Assembly (NCBI GenBank): GCA_963780135.1
Contig: CAWAAR010000003.1
Location: forward strand, 1,674,001 to 1,738,000
Source: Clostridium_AM sp963780135
GTDB lineage: Bacteria > Bacillota > Clostridia > Clostridiales > Clostridiaceae
Length of the DNA: 64,000 nucleotides
Direction of reading: 5' to 3'
The notes under the pieces were generated by a model. It searched no databases. It was not told the origin of the DNA and saw only the letters and a program-made list of their open reading frames with translations. The position numbers and the translations under genes are program-made. Shown piece by piece: positions 51,301-60,188 of the stretch (the stretch's first letter is position 1; each line of letters begins with the position of its first letter).

Positions 51301-52908
51301 ATGAAGGAGCAATCAACCACTAAGGGATTTGCAATACTCTCTGCAGCGGGTATGATGGTGAAGGTTTTATCTTTGCTCTACATACCCTTTTTAATGATGA
51401 TAATTGGTGATGAAGGATATGGAATATATGGTGCAACTTATCAAGTGTATGCATTTGTATTTGTTATCACCAATTCAGGAATCCCTGTAGCAATATCAAA
51501 ACTAATATCAGAACTTACAGCAGTGGGAAACTATAAAGATGCAGTAAGGAGCTTTAAAATAGCAAGATTTATGCTTGTAATTATAGGAATTTTAATGTCA
51601 GTTATATTACTTGTTTTTGCAAGATCATTAGCTCAATTAGTTAAATATAACAAAGCTTATTTATCACTTTTAACATTGGCTCCAGCAATACTGTTTACTT
51701 CCATTGCATCTGCTTATAGAGGATATTTCCAGGGAAGAGGAAATATGACACCAACAGCAATATCACAGGTTATAGAACAAGTGATGAATACTATTTTTTC
51801 TTTAGCTTTTGCTGCCTATTTTATGAGATACGGTTTGGAAGCAGGCTGTGCAGGCGGTGCTATAGGAACATCTATAGGAGCTCTTATTTCCGCTGTTTTT
51901 CTAATGGCACATTATGAAAAAAATAAGAAATTTAGGGTGCCTAAAGGATATTTAGATGGAGAAGTAAAAAGATTTACCACAAAACAGTTAGTGAGAAAAA
52001 TAATTAAATATGGTGTGCCTATAACTATATGTGTGGGAATGACCTATGCTGGAAACTTAGTAGATGTATATAATACAAAGGTAAGGCTTATGGCAGGAGG
52101 AATTCCAGAAGTCAAAGCTACCATATTATATGGTTTTTTAACTAAGTATCAGTCGCTTTTAAATGTACCCATAGCAATTATATCTTCACTATCTGCTGCA
52201 ATTTTGCCTGCTATATCAGGAGCTATAGCAGTAGATAATAAGAAACTTGCAAAGAATAAAATAAACTATTCTTTTAGGCTTTGTTTTCTTATTGCAGTAC
52301 CATGTGCTGTTGGACTTGCTTCTTTAAGTGATCCAATTTTTAATATGCTGAAGTTTCGTGGTGGATCTTACATTATGACCTATGGTTCTGTAGTCTTAGT
52401 ATTAATGTCCATTATGCAAATACAAACTACTATCTTACAGAGTATAGGCAAGCTTTTTACGGCTACATTATATTCTATTATAGGTATAGTTTTTAAAATA
52501 GTTGCAAATTATTTTTTAATAGCTATTCCAAGCATTAATATTTTGGGTGCAGTAGGTGGAAGTGTAATAGGTTTTATAATTCCTATATTCCTAAACCATA
52601 GAATTATTAAAAAATCATTGAACTTAAAACTAAGTCTTTTAGTTCACTCTATAAAGCCAATTTTAGCATCAGTAGTTATGGGGATTCTCGCATTTGGTGT
52701 TCACTATAGTTTGAATTTTTTGTTTAGCTTTATACATAAAGGATACTTTGCAAATTTAGCAGCTACGATAATAGCTGTTGGAGTAGGTGTTTTTGCCTAT
52801 GCCTTTGGATTAGTGATTTTAGGGGGAATAAAAAAGGAAGATTTAAGTATAATACCTTCAAGACTTAATAAATTTATTCCGCAATTTATGCTTAATAAAA
52901 TCAAATAA
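51301..52908 (+). CDS. SpoVB/MurJ-like polysaccharide or lipid II flippase
   Basis: ATG 51301 follows AAGGAGTTT. The 535-residue membrane protein has about 14 helices and the MOP-superfamily pattern: KGFAILSAAGMMVKVLSLLY, GYGIYGATYQVYAFVFVITN, NSGIPVAISKLISEL, and ASAYRGYFQGRGNMTPTAIS. It resembles SpoVB and MurJ proteins that flip lipid-linked precursors during spore cortex or wall synthesis. Which one cannot be settled here. Confidence 0.88.
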   Translation: MKEQSTTKGFAILSAAGMMVKVLSLLYIPFLMMIIGDEGYGIYGATYQVYAFVFVITNSGIPVAISKLISELTAVGNYKDAVRSFKIARFMLVIIGILMSVILLVFARSLAQLVKYNKAYLSLLTLAPAILFTSIASAYRGYFQGRGNMTPTAISQVIEQVMNTIFSLAFAAYFMRYGLEAGCAGGAIGTSIGALISAVFLMAHYEKNKKFRVPKGYLDGEVKRFTTKQLVRKIIKYGVPITICVGMTYAGNLVDVYNTKVRLMAGGIPEVKATILYGFLTKYQSLLNVPIAIISSLSAAILPAISGAIAVDNKKLAKNKINYSFRLCFLIAVPCAVGLASLSDPIFNMLKFRGGSYIMTYGSVVLVLMSIMQIQTTILQSIGKLFTATLYSIIGIVFKIVANYFLIAIPSINILGAVGGSVIGFIIPIFLNHRIIKKSLNLKLSLLVHSIKPILASVVMGILAFGVHYSLNFLFSFIHKGYFANLAATIIAVGVGVFAYAFGLVILGGIKKEDLSIIPSRLNKFIPQFMLNKIK

Positions 52909-52959
52909 AGTTTTTATTTAATATATAAAAGAAAAACCTTACAGAATACTTTAAAGTTA

Positions 52960-52992
52960 AAATATCATGGAAATAAATCCATGATATTTTTG
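52960..52992 (+). terminator. Terminator after the flippase gene
   Basis: AAATATCATGGA (52960-52971) and TCCATGATATTT (52978-52989) form a perfect 12-bp stem followed by TTGTTTAATT. Confidence 0.82.
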
Positions 52993-53091
52993 TTTAATTA
53001 AATTAAATCTTGTTATTTGGAGGAATTTAAGAAAATTTGTAGAATAAATATTAATTACACAATATATTTATAATGCTGAAGGAGGAAAAAA

Positions 53092-54051
53092 ATGAGCTAT
53101 TGTCATGAATGTGGATCAAATATTGAAGATGGAAATTTATTTTGTACTAAGTGTGGTGCAAAGCAAATTGAAAATTCCAGAGCAGAAGAAATTCAATTCC
53201 ATAAAAATCAGAATTTTATCCAAGAAAACAATTTTTCAAATTCACAGGGGGAACAACAAGAAGAATTCTATGAATCTTATAGAAATATAAAGTCCCAAGT
53301 GAATTTTTCAAGTTTGGGAGATATTTTGATTAAGATGTTATTAAAACCTATTTCAGGAGGAAAACAATTTATAGAAAATAGTGAAAAATCATCTGTTATA
53401 GGATTAACTGTATTTCTTACAGTTATACAAGGAATATTAGGTGTATGGAAAGTAAATCAAGTTATTTCTATGGTACAAAATATAGCTATAGAATTAATAC
53501 AAAAAATGTCAGGAATAATGAATCTAATAGAACCAAACGCATCAGGAAAATTATTGGACTCCAGTGAAATAATGGGGATAACAACTCAAATAAATAAAGT
53601 GAAATCATTTATAAATATACCTTATGGTAAAATATTTTTACAAAACAGTGCATTATTTTTAATGGCAATTATAATACTTTTTATAATAATATATTTAGGA
53701 ACTAATATTTTATCAAAGCATAAAAGTGAACCGTTTACAATATATAAAATAGCACTTATAAGTTTAGTTCCAACTTTATATTTCGAAATTTTTTCAATTC
53801 TATTTTCCTATATGTCATTTTCTATAGGAACTTTTATAGCACTAATTGGAGTAATAGTTTCATTAAGTTGTTTAACTATAATTGTTAAAGAAGAATTGCC
53901 TATAGATAAAAATCATGTTGCATTTATAGTTTCAATTTCATTTATAGTGGTTCTTATTGCCATTTTAATATGTTTGCAAAAGTTTTTGACATCTAATATA
54001 GCTGATATAATAATGTCTGTTACAAATATAATGAAAACTATTAAATACTAA
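53092..54051 (+). CDS. Zinc-ribbon membrane protein 1 (Yip1-like)
   Basis: ATG 53092 follows AAGGAGG. The 319-residue protein has an N-terminal zinc ribbon (two Cys pairs, YCHECGSN and FCTKCGAK, residues about 4-22), a polar linker, and five membrane helices from about residue 103 on (VIGLTVFLTVIQGILGVW, FLMAIIILFIIIYLGTNIL, VAFIVSISFIVVLIAILICL). It lies head-to-tail with two other zinc-ribbon genes and probably shares their envelope stress-type role, which is unproven. Confidence 0.78.
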   Translation: MSYCHECGSNIEDGNLFCTKCGAKQIENSRAEEIQFHKNQNFIQENNFSNSQGEQQEEFYESYRNIKSQVNFSSLGDILIKMLLKPISGGKQFIENSEKSSVIGLTVFLTVIQGILGVWKVNQVISMVQNIAIELIQKMSGIMNLIEPNASGKLLDSSEIMGITTQINKVKSFINIPYGKIFLQNSALFLMAIIILFIIIYLGTNILSKHKSEPFTIYKIALISLVPTLYFEIFSILFSYMSFSIGTFIALIGVIVSLSCLTIIVKEELPIDKNHVAFIVSISFIVVLIAILICLQKFLTSNIADIIMSVTNIMKTIKY

Positions 54052-54077
54052 AAAGTTTGAAAAATGGAGGAATTAAA

Positions 54078-55517
54078 GTGAAATTTTGTGGAAAATGTGG
54101 TGCTAAACTAGAGAATGAAGAAAAATTTTGTTCCCAATGCGGAAATGGTTTAAATACAGATGAAGATAAAAATAAAGAGTATGAAAAATTCACAGATGAT
54201 GATTATGTAAATGAAAGCAGTTTTAAAAATCATAACGAAATTGTACCTAAATCTAATTCTGAAAGAAGAAATTTAAATATTTCTATGAGAACAAAAATAA
54301 ATATTATGGCAGCTGCAATTGTTGTAGTCTTATTAATTGGTCTTTATATAATAGGAAATTCATTAACAAATCCTGCTAAGGTAGTTTCAAGATTTGAAAA
54401 TGCTGTTGCTTCAGGAAATAAGGGAGAAGTAGTTAGCACACTTTATTGTGATGATAATAGACTAGAAATAAATGAAAAGACAATAGTACCTTTGTTAACT
54501 TATTTTAAGGATAATCCATCTTATTTAAATACTGTAGTACAAGGATTAAATAGAGATGCTTTAAATATGAGTCAGACTAAAACCTTATCTGGAATGAGTG
54601 GTAATTCTAAAGCTGTTTTAACTCTTACATACTCAGGAAAGAAATTCTTATTTTTCCCTAATTATAAAATAGGAATAAAACCAGGTTTTATTCAAGTTAA
54701 GACAAGCATAAGGGATGTAGTTTTCACACTAAATGGTACAAAAATTGGGCAAAGTGATGTAAAGAATTTCAATAAAGAATTTGGACCATTTATACCAGGA
54801 AAATATACTCTTTTAGCAGATTATAAAGGAAAATTCACTTCTTTAAGTGATGATCCCCATGATATTAATTTTATTGAGGGAAGTAGTGATAAAGTAACTG
54901 TAGAGGCATTTACAAATGTTAATTATGTAAATGTAAAAAGCGATAACCCAGAAACAAAAATTTTTGTAAATGGTAAGGATACAGGAGTTAAAGTTGCAGA
55001 TGGCAGTAATTTTGGACCTTTAAATAATAATACAAAAATATATGGTATGGTTACTAAAGATGGTAAGCTATTAAAAAGCAATGAGGAAACAGTAGATCAA
55101 GGTGACAAGGATGTTTATTTGAATTTTTCTCAAGCTGAAAGTAACGTTAAAAGCCAGGAAAATCAAGTTCATAATTTAGTATATTGGTATACTTATTATT
55201 TCACAAGAGCTGTAAATACAAATAACTTTATGATGTTAGAAGGTTTTTTGTATCCAGGAAGTCAGGTTTACGATGAGCAAAAGAGCTATATTCCTAGTAC
55301 TTATAGTAAAGGAATAAAGGAAGAGATTAAGTCCTTTAATGTAATTTCCTATACATTAAGTGAAGATAATAAATCTGGTACTGCAAATACAGAGGAAGTG
55401 TATAATATATATGATAATGGAAAATCTTCAATTAAAACTTTCAAATATAGGTATACATTTAAATACAATGAAGCAAAAAATGGTTATCAGATGGAGAGTA
55501 TAGCCTCTGCTGAATAG
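54078..55517 (+). CDS. Zinc-ribbon membrane protein 2 (TcaA/YvbJ-like)
   Basis: GTG 54078 has GGAGG 8 nt upstream; the in-frame start at 54057 lies before that ribosome binding site. The 479-residue protein has a zinc ribbon (FCGKCGAK, FCSQCGNG), one membrane helix (INIMAAAIVVVLLIGLYIIG, residues about 74-93) and an outside part with two repeated beta domains and an NTF2-like C-terminal domain (VHNLVYWYTYYFTRAV). This is the TcaA/YvbJ layout linked to glycopeptide response in staphylococci. Confidence 0.82.
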   Translation: MKFCGKCGAKLENEEKFCSQCGNGLNTDEDKNKEYEKFTDDDYVNESSFKNHNEIVPKSNSERRNLNISMRTKINIMAAAIVVVLLIGLYIIGNSLTNPAKVVSRFENAVASGNKGEVVSTLYCDDNRLEINEKTIVPLLTYFKDNPSYLNTVVQGLNRDALNMSQTKTLSGMSGNSKAVLTLTYSGKKFLFFPNYKIGIKPGFIQVKTSIRDVVFTLNGTKIGQSDVKNFNKEFGPFIPGKYTLLADYKGKFTSLSDDPHDINFIEGSSDKVTVEAFTNVNYVNVKSDNPETKIFVNGKDTGVKVADGSNFGPLNNNTKIYGMVTKDGKLLKSNEETVDQGDKDVYLNFSQAESNVKSQENQVHNLVYWYTYYFTRAVNTNNFMMLEGFLYPGSQVYDEQKSYIPSTYSKGIKEEIKSFNVISYTLSEDNKSGTANTEEVYNIYDNGKSSIKTFKYRYTFKYNEAKNGYQMESIASAE

Positions 55518-55536
55518 GTAAATCTATATATAAATG

Positions 55537-55573
55537 AAAACTGCTGATAAAGGTATTTTGTCAGCAGTTTTTT
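55537..55573 (+). terminator. Terminator after the TcaA-like gene
   Basis: AAAACTGCTGA (55537-55547) and TCAGCAGTTTT (55561-55571) form an 11-bp stem followed by TTT. Confidence 0.8.
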
Positions 55574-55640
55574 AGAAGTAAAATATGGTTGATTTGACAT
55601 TAATAATAATTAGAATATGAACAGAGGAGGAATCTTTATA

Positions 55641-56378
55641 ATGCATTATTGTGTAAAGTGTGGTGGAAAAGTTGCAGATGACGCTAAGTTTTGTACTAAG
55701 TGTGGAGCTCCACAAAAAACAGTTGGTAAAGATAAAAATGCTAGAGAAAAAAATGATTACAATAATGAATACACACAAATAATACCTAAGATAAAAGCAA
55801 CTCCAAATAGAAGAGAAAAAGAAAAAAAGTACAACTCTTTTAATGGAAGCTCTTTAAAACCAGCAGTTGCAGGGGTATTAATTGGATTAGCTATTTTAGC
55901 AGCAGGATTGGGTGGTTATTATGCATATTCTAAAAATGATAAATTAGTAAAAGAGCAAACAGCTGCAATAAAATCAACAGAAAACACGGAAAACAGTAAA
56001 AATAGCTCATCAGATGATACAAATAATACATCAAAAGATAATGAAGGAACAGATAAATCTAAGGATAGCACTAAAAATAATAGCAATGCTTCTGCAAATA
56101 CTAGTAGTAAAAGTGATGAATATATGTTTTCTAATAGTGGAAGTGTAAAACTTACAGATAGTCAAGTAAGTTCTCTAAGTAAAGAAAATTTATCTTTTGC
56201 AAGAAATGAGATATTTGCAAGACATGGTTACATATTTCAAACAGAACCATTTAAAACTTATTTTAGCAACAAAACTTGGTATAAATCTAATGCTGCTTTT
56301 AAAGGTAGTGATGAGGAACTAAGTTCGGTAGAAAAATCTAATGTGGACTTAATACTTAAATATGAAAACAGTAAATAA
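55641..56378 (+). CDS. Zinc-ribbon membrane protein 3 with YARHG domain
   Basis: ATG 55641 has GAGGAGGAA upstream; the in-frame ATG 55617 precedes it. The 245-residue protein has a zinc ribbon (YCVKCGGK, FCTKCGAP), a membrane helix (VAGVLIGLAILAAGLGGYYA), a Ser/Asn/Thr-rich linker of about 70 residues, and a C-terminal YARHG domain (LSFARNEIFARHGYIFQTEP, NKTWYKSNAAF). The YARHG domain would lie outside the membrane near peptidoglycan. Confidence 0.85.
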   Translation: MHYCVKCGGKVADDAKFCTKCGAPQKTVGKDKNAREKNDYNNEYTQIIPKIKATPNRREKEKKYNSFNGSSLKPAVAGVLIGLAILAAGLGGYYAYSKNDKLVKEQTAAIKSTENTENSKNSSSDDTNNTSKDNEGTDKSKDSTKNNSNASANTSSKSDEYMFSNSGSVKLTDSQVSSLSKENLSFARNEIFARHGYIFQTEPFKTYFSNKTWYKSNAAFKGSDEELSSVEKSNVDLILKYENSK

Positions 56379-56406
56379 AGATTTGTGGCATATAATATAA
56401 GCAAAA

Positions 56407-56669
56407 TGCGACGCAAATTTTCAGAGGACAATTGACAGAGGACAGAGGACAATGAAGGTAAGTTTTCCTCCTTACGTCAGAAAACTAATTTATTTTTAGA
56501 GCTTGTTTTGCTAACGCAAAAGAAGCTTTAAATTTATATAAGTCAGCAATGTTTCGCTTTAGCGAAACGAGTCATCAAAAATTTAATTTAAGATTTTTCG
56601 TAGTGTAGTGGAGAAAAATCCTCCTTCACTGTCCTCTGTCAATTGTCCTCTCAAAAAAGTTGCGTCGCA
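56407..56669. mobile_element. Palindromic element with TGCGACGCAA ends, 263 bp
   Basis: TGCGACGCAA (56407-56416) and TTGCGTCGCA (56660-56669) are perfect terminal inverted repeats. Next inward, 56424-56445 (GAGGACAATTGACAGAGGAC and AG) pairs perfectly with 56629-56650. Inside are the hairpins GTTTCGC/GCGAAAC near 56549-56566 and AGCTT-TTTTGC/GCAAAA-AAGCT near 56500-56527. No gene. It shares its end sequence with the 46109-47212 element and sits next to the stop of the DUF554 gene. Confidence 0.8.
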
Positions 56670-56675
56670 ATTTTT

Positions 56676-57362
56676 TTATTTTACTACACTAATGATAAGT
56701 TGATAAATAATTGGAATAAGAACTGCTGGAAGTAAATTTGCTACTTTTATTTTGGTCATATTAAGCATATTAAAACCTAATCCCATAATAAGAATACTTC
56801 CCACAGCACTCATGTCTGTGATTACTGCCTGAGTTAAAAGTGGTTTTAAAAAAGAAGCTGCAATGGTTATGCTGCCCTGATAAATTAATACTGAAAAAGA
56901 TGAAAGTAATACTCCAACCCCAAGAGAAGAAGCAAAAATAACAGAAGTTATCCCATCAATTATAGACTTTGCAAAAAGTATTTTATGGTTTCCCTCAAGA
57001 CCACTTTGCAAGGCACCTACTATAGCCATAGAACCTACACAAAATAATAGACTTGAAGTCACAAAACCTTCTGATACTTTTACATTTTTTCCCTTAAACT
57101 TCTTTTCTAGAGTATTTCCTAAATTTTGAATCATATTATCCAGATCTGCAAGTTCCCCTATAAGAGAACCTAACGCTATAGAAATTATAATAAGGATAAA
57201 ATTAGATCCCTTTATTGCACCAGAAATTCCTATAAAAATTATACATAGAGATACTCCATGTAGTACTGTGGTGCTTACTTTTTCAGATATTCCCTTTTTT
57301 AAAACCATTCCAATCAAACTTCCAATTATAATAGCCCCAAAATTAACTATGGTACCAAACAT
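56676..57362 (-). CDS. DUF554 membrane protein (YdfK/YqgA-like)
   Basis: ATG 57362 (minus) follows AGGGGGGC. The 228-residue protein is a polytopic membrane protein with about seven helices (TIVNFGAIIIGSLIGMVLKK, LGSLIGELADLDNMIQNLG, FCVGSMAIVGALQSGLEGNH). It belongs to the widespread DUF554 family of unknown transport function. Its 3' end lies 7 bp from the palindromic element, which may act as its terminator. Confidence 0.88.
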   Translation of the reverse strand: MFGTIVNFGAIIIGSLIGMVLKKGISEKVSTTVLHGVSLCIIFIGISGAIKGSNFILIIISIALGSLIGELADLDNMIQNLGNTLEKKFKGKNVKVSEGFVTSSLLFCVGSMAIVGALQSGLEGNHKILFAKSIIDGITSVIFASSLGVGVLLSSFSVLIYQGSITIAASFLKPLLTQAVITDMSAVGSILIMGLGFNMLNMTKIKVANLLPAVLIPIIYQLIISVVK

Positions 57363-57582
57363 AAAAAGCCCCCCTAAATGTAATAAGTATATTCTACCTC
57401 AAAAAAAGTCAAAAACTATACTATATTTAAGCAAAATGTATTTTTTTGATTAATATATTTACACATAAGTTCAGGAAGAGTTTCCTAAAAGAAATATCAG
57501 TAATTTGTACATATTTTATATTTTAACTGAATACTATATAAAGTAAGAGTTAGCAATATTGTATGGGAAAAAAGAAAAAAAC
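57363..57582. other. AT-rich divergent intergenic region
   Basis: Together with the LexA-controlled promoter this is part of a 311-bp gap between the minus-strand DUF554 gene and the 57674 gene. Apart from the promoter entries I see no gene, strong repeat or RNA structure. Confidence 0.4.
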
Positions 57583-57611
57583 TTGACTAACGAACAGATG
57601 TTCGGTATAAT
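57583..57611 (+). promoter_or_regulatory. Sigma-A promoter with LexA box in the spacer
   Basis: TTGACT (57583-57588) and TATAAT (57606-57611) are separated by exactly 17 bp. The spacer holds the LexA box, so repressor binding would block RNA polymerase directly. Confidence 0.9.
57591..57604. promoter_or_regulatory. LexA (SOS) operator
   Basis: CGAACAGATGTTCG is a perfect dyad and matches the Firmicute LexA consensus CGAAC-N4-GTTCG exactly. Confidence 0.92.
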
Positions 57612-57673
57612 GTAAACATTAAATGAAACTTGATTCGGTTAAAATTACCCAACAAAAAAACGGGGGATTGATT

Positions 57674-57943
57674 ATGGATAAATATAATGTTTTTGTAAGA
57701 ATTAATTATACATCAGTAGAAGCAGAAAAAGAAGAAATTAAGATTAGTGGAACCAGAGTTAACAATGGAAAGGTAAGTGGTAGTAAATATTTAATAGGTG
57801 GAGGAGTTTATAATAGAAAGGGAGGAACAGTGGTATTTTCAGCTAAAAGTTTAGAAGAAGTAAAGCATGTAACTGTAGATAAACCTCTTTTAAAGAATGC
57901 ATCTATAAATTATAATGTGGCTTTAATTCCAAAAGGAATTTAA
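57674..57943 (+). CDS. SOS-regulated small protein of unknown function, 89 aa
   Basis: ATG 57674 follows CGGGGGAT; the in-frame ATG 57623 lies before the ribosome binding site. The product is beta-rich, soluble and basic (MDKYNVFVRINYTSVEAEKE, GGVYNRKGGTVVFSAKSLEE, VTVDKPLLKNASINYNVALI), with no membrane helix or HTH. The only gene after the LexA promoter before a terminator, so it is a monocistronic SOS gene. I do not recognise the family; division inhibitors of the YneA type have a membrane helix, which this lacks. Confidence 0.75.
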   Translation: MDKYNVFVRINYTSVEAEKEEIKISGTRVNNGKVSGSKYLIGGGVYNRKGGTVVFSAKSLEEVKHVTVDKPLLKNASINYNVALIPKGI

Positions 57944-58065
57944 GATAAGAATTTAATTTTATGTATGGTAATACTTTATATATAGTGTTTTTCAGAAAGT
58001 GACTCACAATCAAGTGATTCAGAGGTTCATGTGGTGTTTGCTCATGAGAAATGTTTTGATAAATT

Positions 58066-58096
58066 GCTGGTATTTTAAATACCAGCTTATTTTATT
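58066..58096 (+). terminator. Terminator upstream of the first binding lipoprotein gene
   Basis: GCTGGTATT and AATACCAGC form a perfect 9-bp stem around TTA, followed by TTATTTTATTTT. It ends the SOS gene or attenuates the next operon; the 120 nt before it can form small hairpins (TCATG/CATGA) but match no riboswitch I know. Confidence 0.75.
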
Positions 58097-58184
58097 TTAT
58101 AGAAAATTATAAAATAATATTGCATAATTATTTAAAAAAATGTATAATTATAAAAATAAATAATAAATAGTAGGGGGCAATAAC

Positions 58185-59000
58185 ATGAAAAAGAAATCAG
58201 CAGTGCTTATTATAATAGCTGTTTTAGTATCATTATTAGCTGGATGTGGTAGTAATAATGGAAAAACTAAAAGTGAAGATACTAAAAAGGATAGTTCATT
58301 TCAAAAGATAAAAGATGGGGGCACTTTAAAAATAGGATTAGATGATTCTTATCCGCCAATGGAATTTAGAGATGAAAAAAATAATCTAGTAGGTTTTGAT
58401 ATAGACCTGGGTAATGAAATAGGAAAGAAGCTTGGAGTGAAAGTAGAATATATGCCAACAGATTGGAATGGTATAATTTTAGCACTTAAATCAGGAAAAT
58501 TTGATGTTATACTTTCTTCACTTAGTATGACAGAAGAGAGGAAAAAAGAAATTGATTTTGCAGGTCCTTATCTTGAAGGTGGACAAATAATTGCTGTTAA
58601 AAAGTCCAATAATGATATAAAATCATCAGCAGATTTAAAAGGAAAAACTGTAGGTTGCCAGCTTGGATCTACAGGAGAGCAAGCAGCCAATAAGGTTGAA
58701 GGCATTAAGGAACTTAAAAAATATGATAAAGGTACTGAAGCATTTCATGATTTATCTATAGGAAGAGTTGAAGCTGTAATTATGGATGGTCAAGTTGGTG
58801 GATATTATAATAAAAAAGATGGGGATGCATTTAAAATTCTAGGTGAAAAGCTAACTAAAGAACCAGAAGGAATAGGAATTAAGAAAGAAGACAAGGAACT
58901 TAAGGATAAATTACAAAAAGTTTTGGATGAACTAAAACAAGATGGAACTCTTTCAAAACTTTCAATAAAATGGTTCGGATATGATGTTTATAAAAAGTAA
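58185..59000 (+). CDS. Amino acid-binding lipoprotein of an ABC transporter (SBP_bac_3), copy 1
   Basis: ATG 58185 follows TAGGGGGCAA. The 271-residue protein has a lipobox (LLAGC with Cys21), a Ser/Lys linker and a family 3 solute-binding domain (GTLKIGLDDSYPPMEFRDEK, NLVGFDIDLGNEIGKKLGVK, LSSLSMTEERKKEIDFAGPY). It binds a polar or sulfur amino acid outside the cell. No permease or ATPase gene follows. It is a close paralogue of the next gene. Confidence 0.9.
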   Translation: MKKKSAVLIIIAVLVSLLAGCGSNNGKTKSEDTKKDSSFQKIKDGGTLKIGLDDSYPPMEFRDEKNNLVGFDIDLGNEIGKKLGVKVEYMPTDWNGIILALKSGKFDVILSSLSMTEERKKEIDFAGPYLEGGQIIAVKKSNNDIKSSADLKGKTVGCQLGSTGEQAANKVEGIKELKKYDKGTEAFHDLSIGRVEAVIMDGQVGGYYNKKDGDAFKILGEKLTKEPEGIGIKKEDKELKDKLQKVLDELKQDGTLSKLSIKWFGYDVYKK

Positions 59001-59029
59001 ATGATATATTTAAAAGGAGGATACAAACT

Positions 59030-59836
59030 ATGAAAAAAATATCAGCAATAATTTTAACAACAGTAATGGCTGCATCTTTATTTGCAGGTTGTGCTAAAAC
59101 TAATAATAATACATCCAGTACTCAAAAGGTAGATTCACTTCAGAAAGTGAAGGATTCGGGTAAACTTGTTATAGGGTTGGATGACTCTTATCCACCAATG
59201 GAATTTAGAGATGAGAAAAATGAATTAGCTGGCTTTGATATAGATTTAGGTAAAGAACTAGCTAAAAAATTAGGTGTTAAATATGAACCAGTAACTACAG
59301 ATTTTAATGGAATAGTATTGGCACTTAAATCAGGGAAATTTGATGCTATAATAGCAGCTATGAGTATTACAGAAGAAAGAAAAAAGGAAATAGATTTTGC
59401 GGGACCTTACATAGATGGTGGACAGATAATTGTAGTTAAAAATGATAACACCTCTATAAAAACTAAAGCAGATTTAAAAGGTAAAATATTAGCAGCTCAG
59501 CTAGGATCAACTGGAGAACAAGCAGCTATGAAAATTGAAGGAACTAAAGAAATTAAAAAATATGATAAAGTAACAGAAGCTTTCCATGACTTATCTATAG
59601 GAAGAGCAGATGCTTTAATAGTAGATGGTCAAGTGGGAGGATATTATACTAAGAAAGAAGCTGGAGTTTATAAAATATTAGATGAAAAATTAACTAAGGA
59701 GCCAGAAGGAATAGGCGTAAAGAAGGAAAATAAAGAACTTAAAGATGCATTACAAAAAGCTTTAGATGAGCTAAAAGCAGATGGAACTCTTACAAAGCTT
59801 TCAATGAAGTGGTTTGGATATGATATATATAAATAA
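59030..59836 (+). CDS. Amino acid-binding lipoprotein of an ABC transporter (SBP_bac_3), copy 2
   Basis: ATG 59030 follows AAAGGAGG. The 268-residue protein has a lipobox (LFAGC with Cys21) and the same domain (GLDDSYPPMEFRDEKNELAG, AAMSITEERKKEIDFAGPYI, VTEAFHDLSIGRADALIVDG). Identity to copy 1 looks around 70 percent, indicating tandem duplication. Being near a cysteine desulfidase gene makes cystine or cysteine a reasonable ligand guess, not shown. Confidence 0.9.
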   Translation: MKKISAIILTTVMAASLFAGCAKTNNNTSSTQKVDSLQKVKDSGKLVIGLDDSYPPMEFRDEKNELAGFDIDLGKELAKKLGVKYEPVTTDFNGIVLALKSGKFDAIIAAMSITEERKKEIDFAGPYIDGGQIIVVKNDNTSIKTKADLKGKILAAQLGSTGEQAAMKIEGTKEIKKYDKVTEAFHDLSIGRADALIVDGQVGGYYTKKEAGVYKILDEKLTKEPEGIGVKKENKELKDALQKALDELKADGTLTKLSMKWFGYDIYK

Positions 59837-59872
59837 AGTTAATTAGAACTATAAATTTTTTAGTCATTATTT

Positions 59873-59918
59873 ATAAGTGTTTTTATTTTCTTAGTAAAAT
59901 AAAAATACTTATGAAGTA
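59873..59918 (+). terminator. Terminator after the binding lipoprotein genes
   Basis: 59873-59889 pairs with 59896-59912 (17 bp, one wobble; ATAAGT/ACTTAT ends) around CTTAGT. The stem is AT-rich but long. Confidence 0.65.
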
Positions 59919-59964
59919 ATGGCTTATTATTTTTTATAAACAATTGGAGAGGTATAATATATTT

Positions 59965-60180
59965 AGATGAATAATTATCAAGTGATTCTTAGGTTTAGAT
60001 GGAGTTTACTTATAAGGATGACTTTCTCCGGCTGAACATTAGAGGAACTTATTCAGGCGCGTAGCAGTGCTTATCCCACACTTTGATAGAAAAGCAGATA
60101 TCCCAAATCTTTGATTTGGTGATAGTCGCTTTCACTGTGTGCAATGGGGGTGGTAGCAATGGTAGGGATCGGATAAAGGA
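59965..60180 (+). ncRNA. Candidate structured RNA
   Basis: This 216-nt stretch is less AT-rich than its flanks and folds into multiple consistent stems: CCAAATC/GATTTGG (around 60113-60129), enclosed by AAAGC/GCTTT and CACAC/GTGTG; CTGAA/TTCAG; GGAG/CTCC; and a long-range TTATCC/GGATAA pair joining 60071 and 60171 regions. It has a -10-like TATAAT just upstream and no coding frame. Class unknown to me; the raiA-motif RNA of clostridia came to mind, but I could not confirm that from memory. Confidence 0.5.
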
Positions 60181-60188
60181 GAACATTG

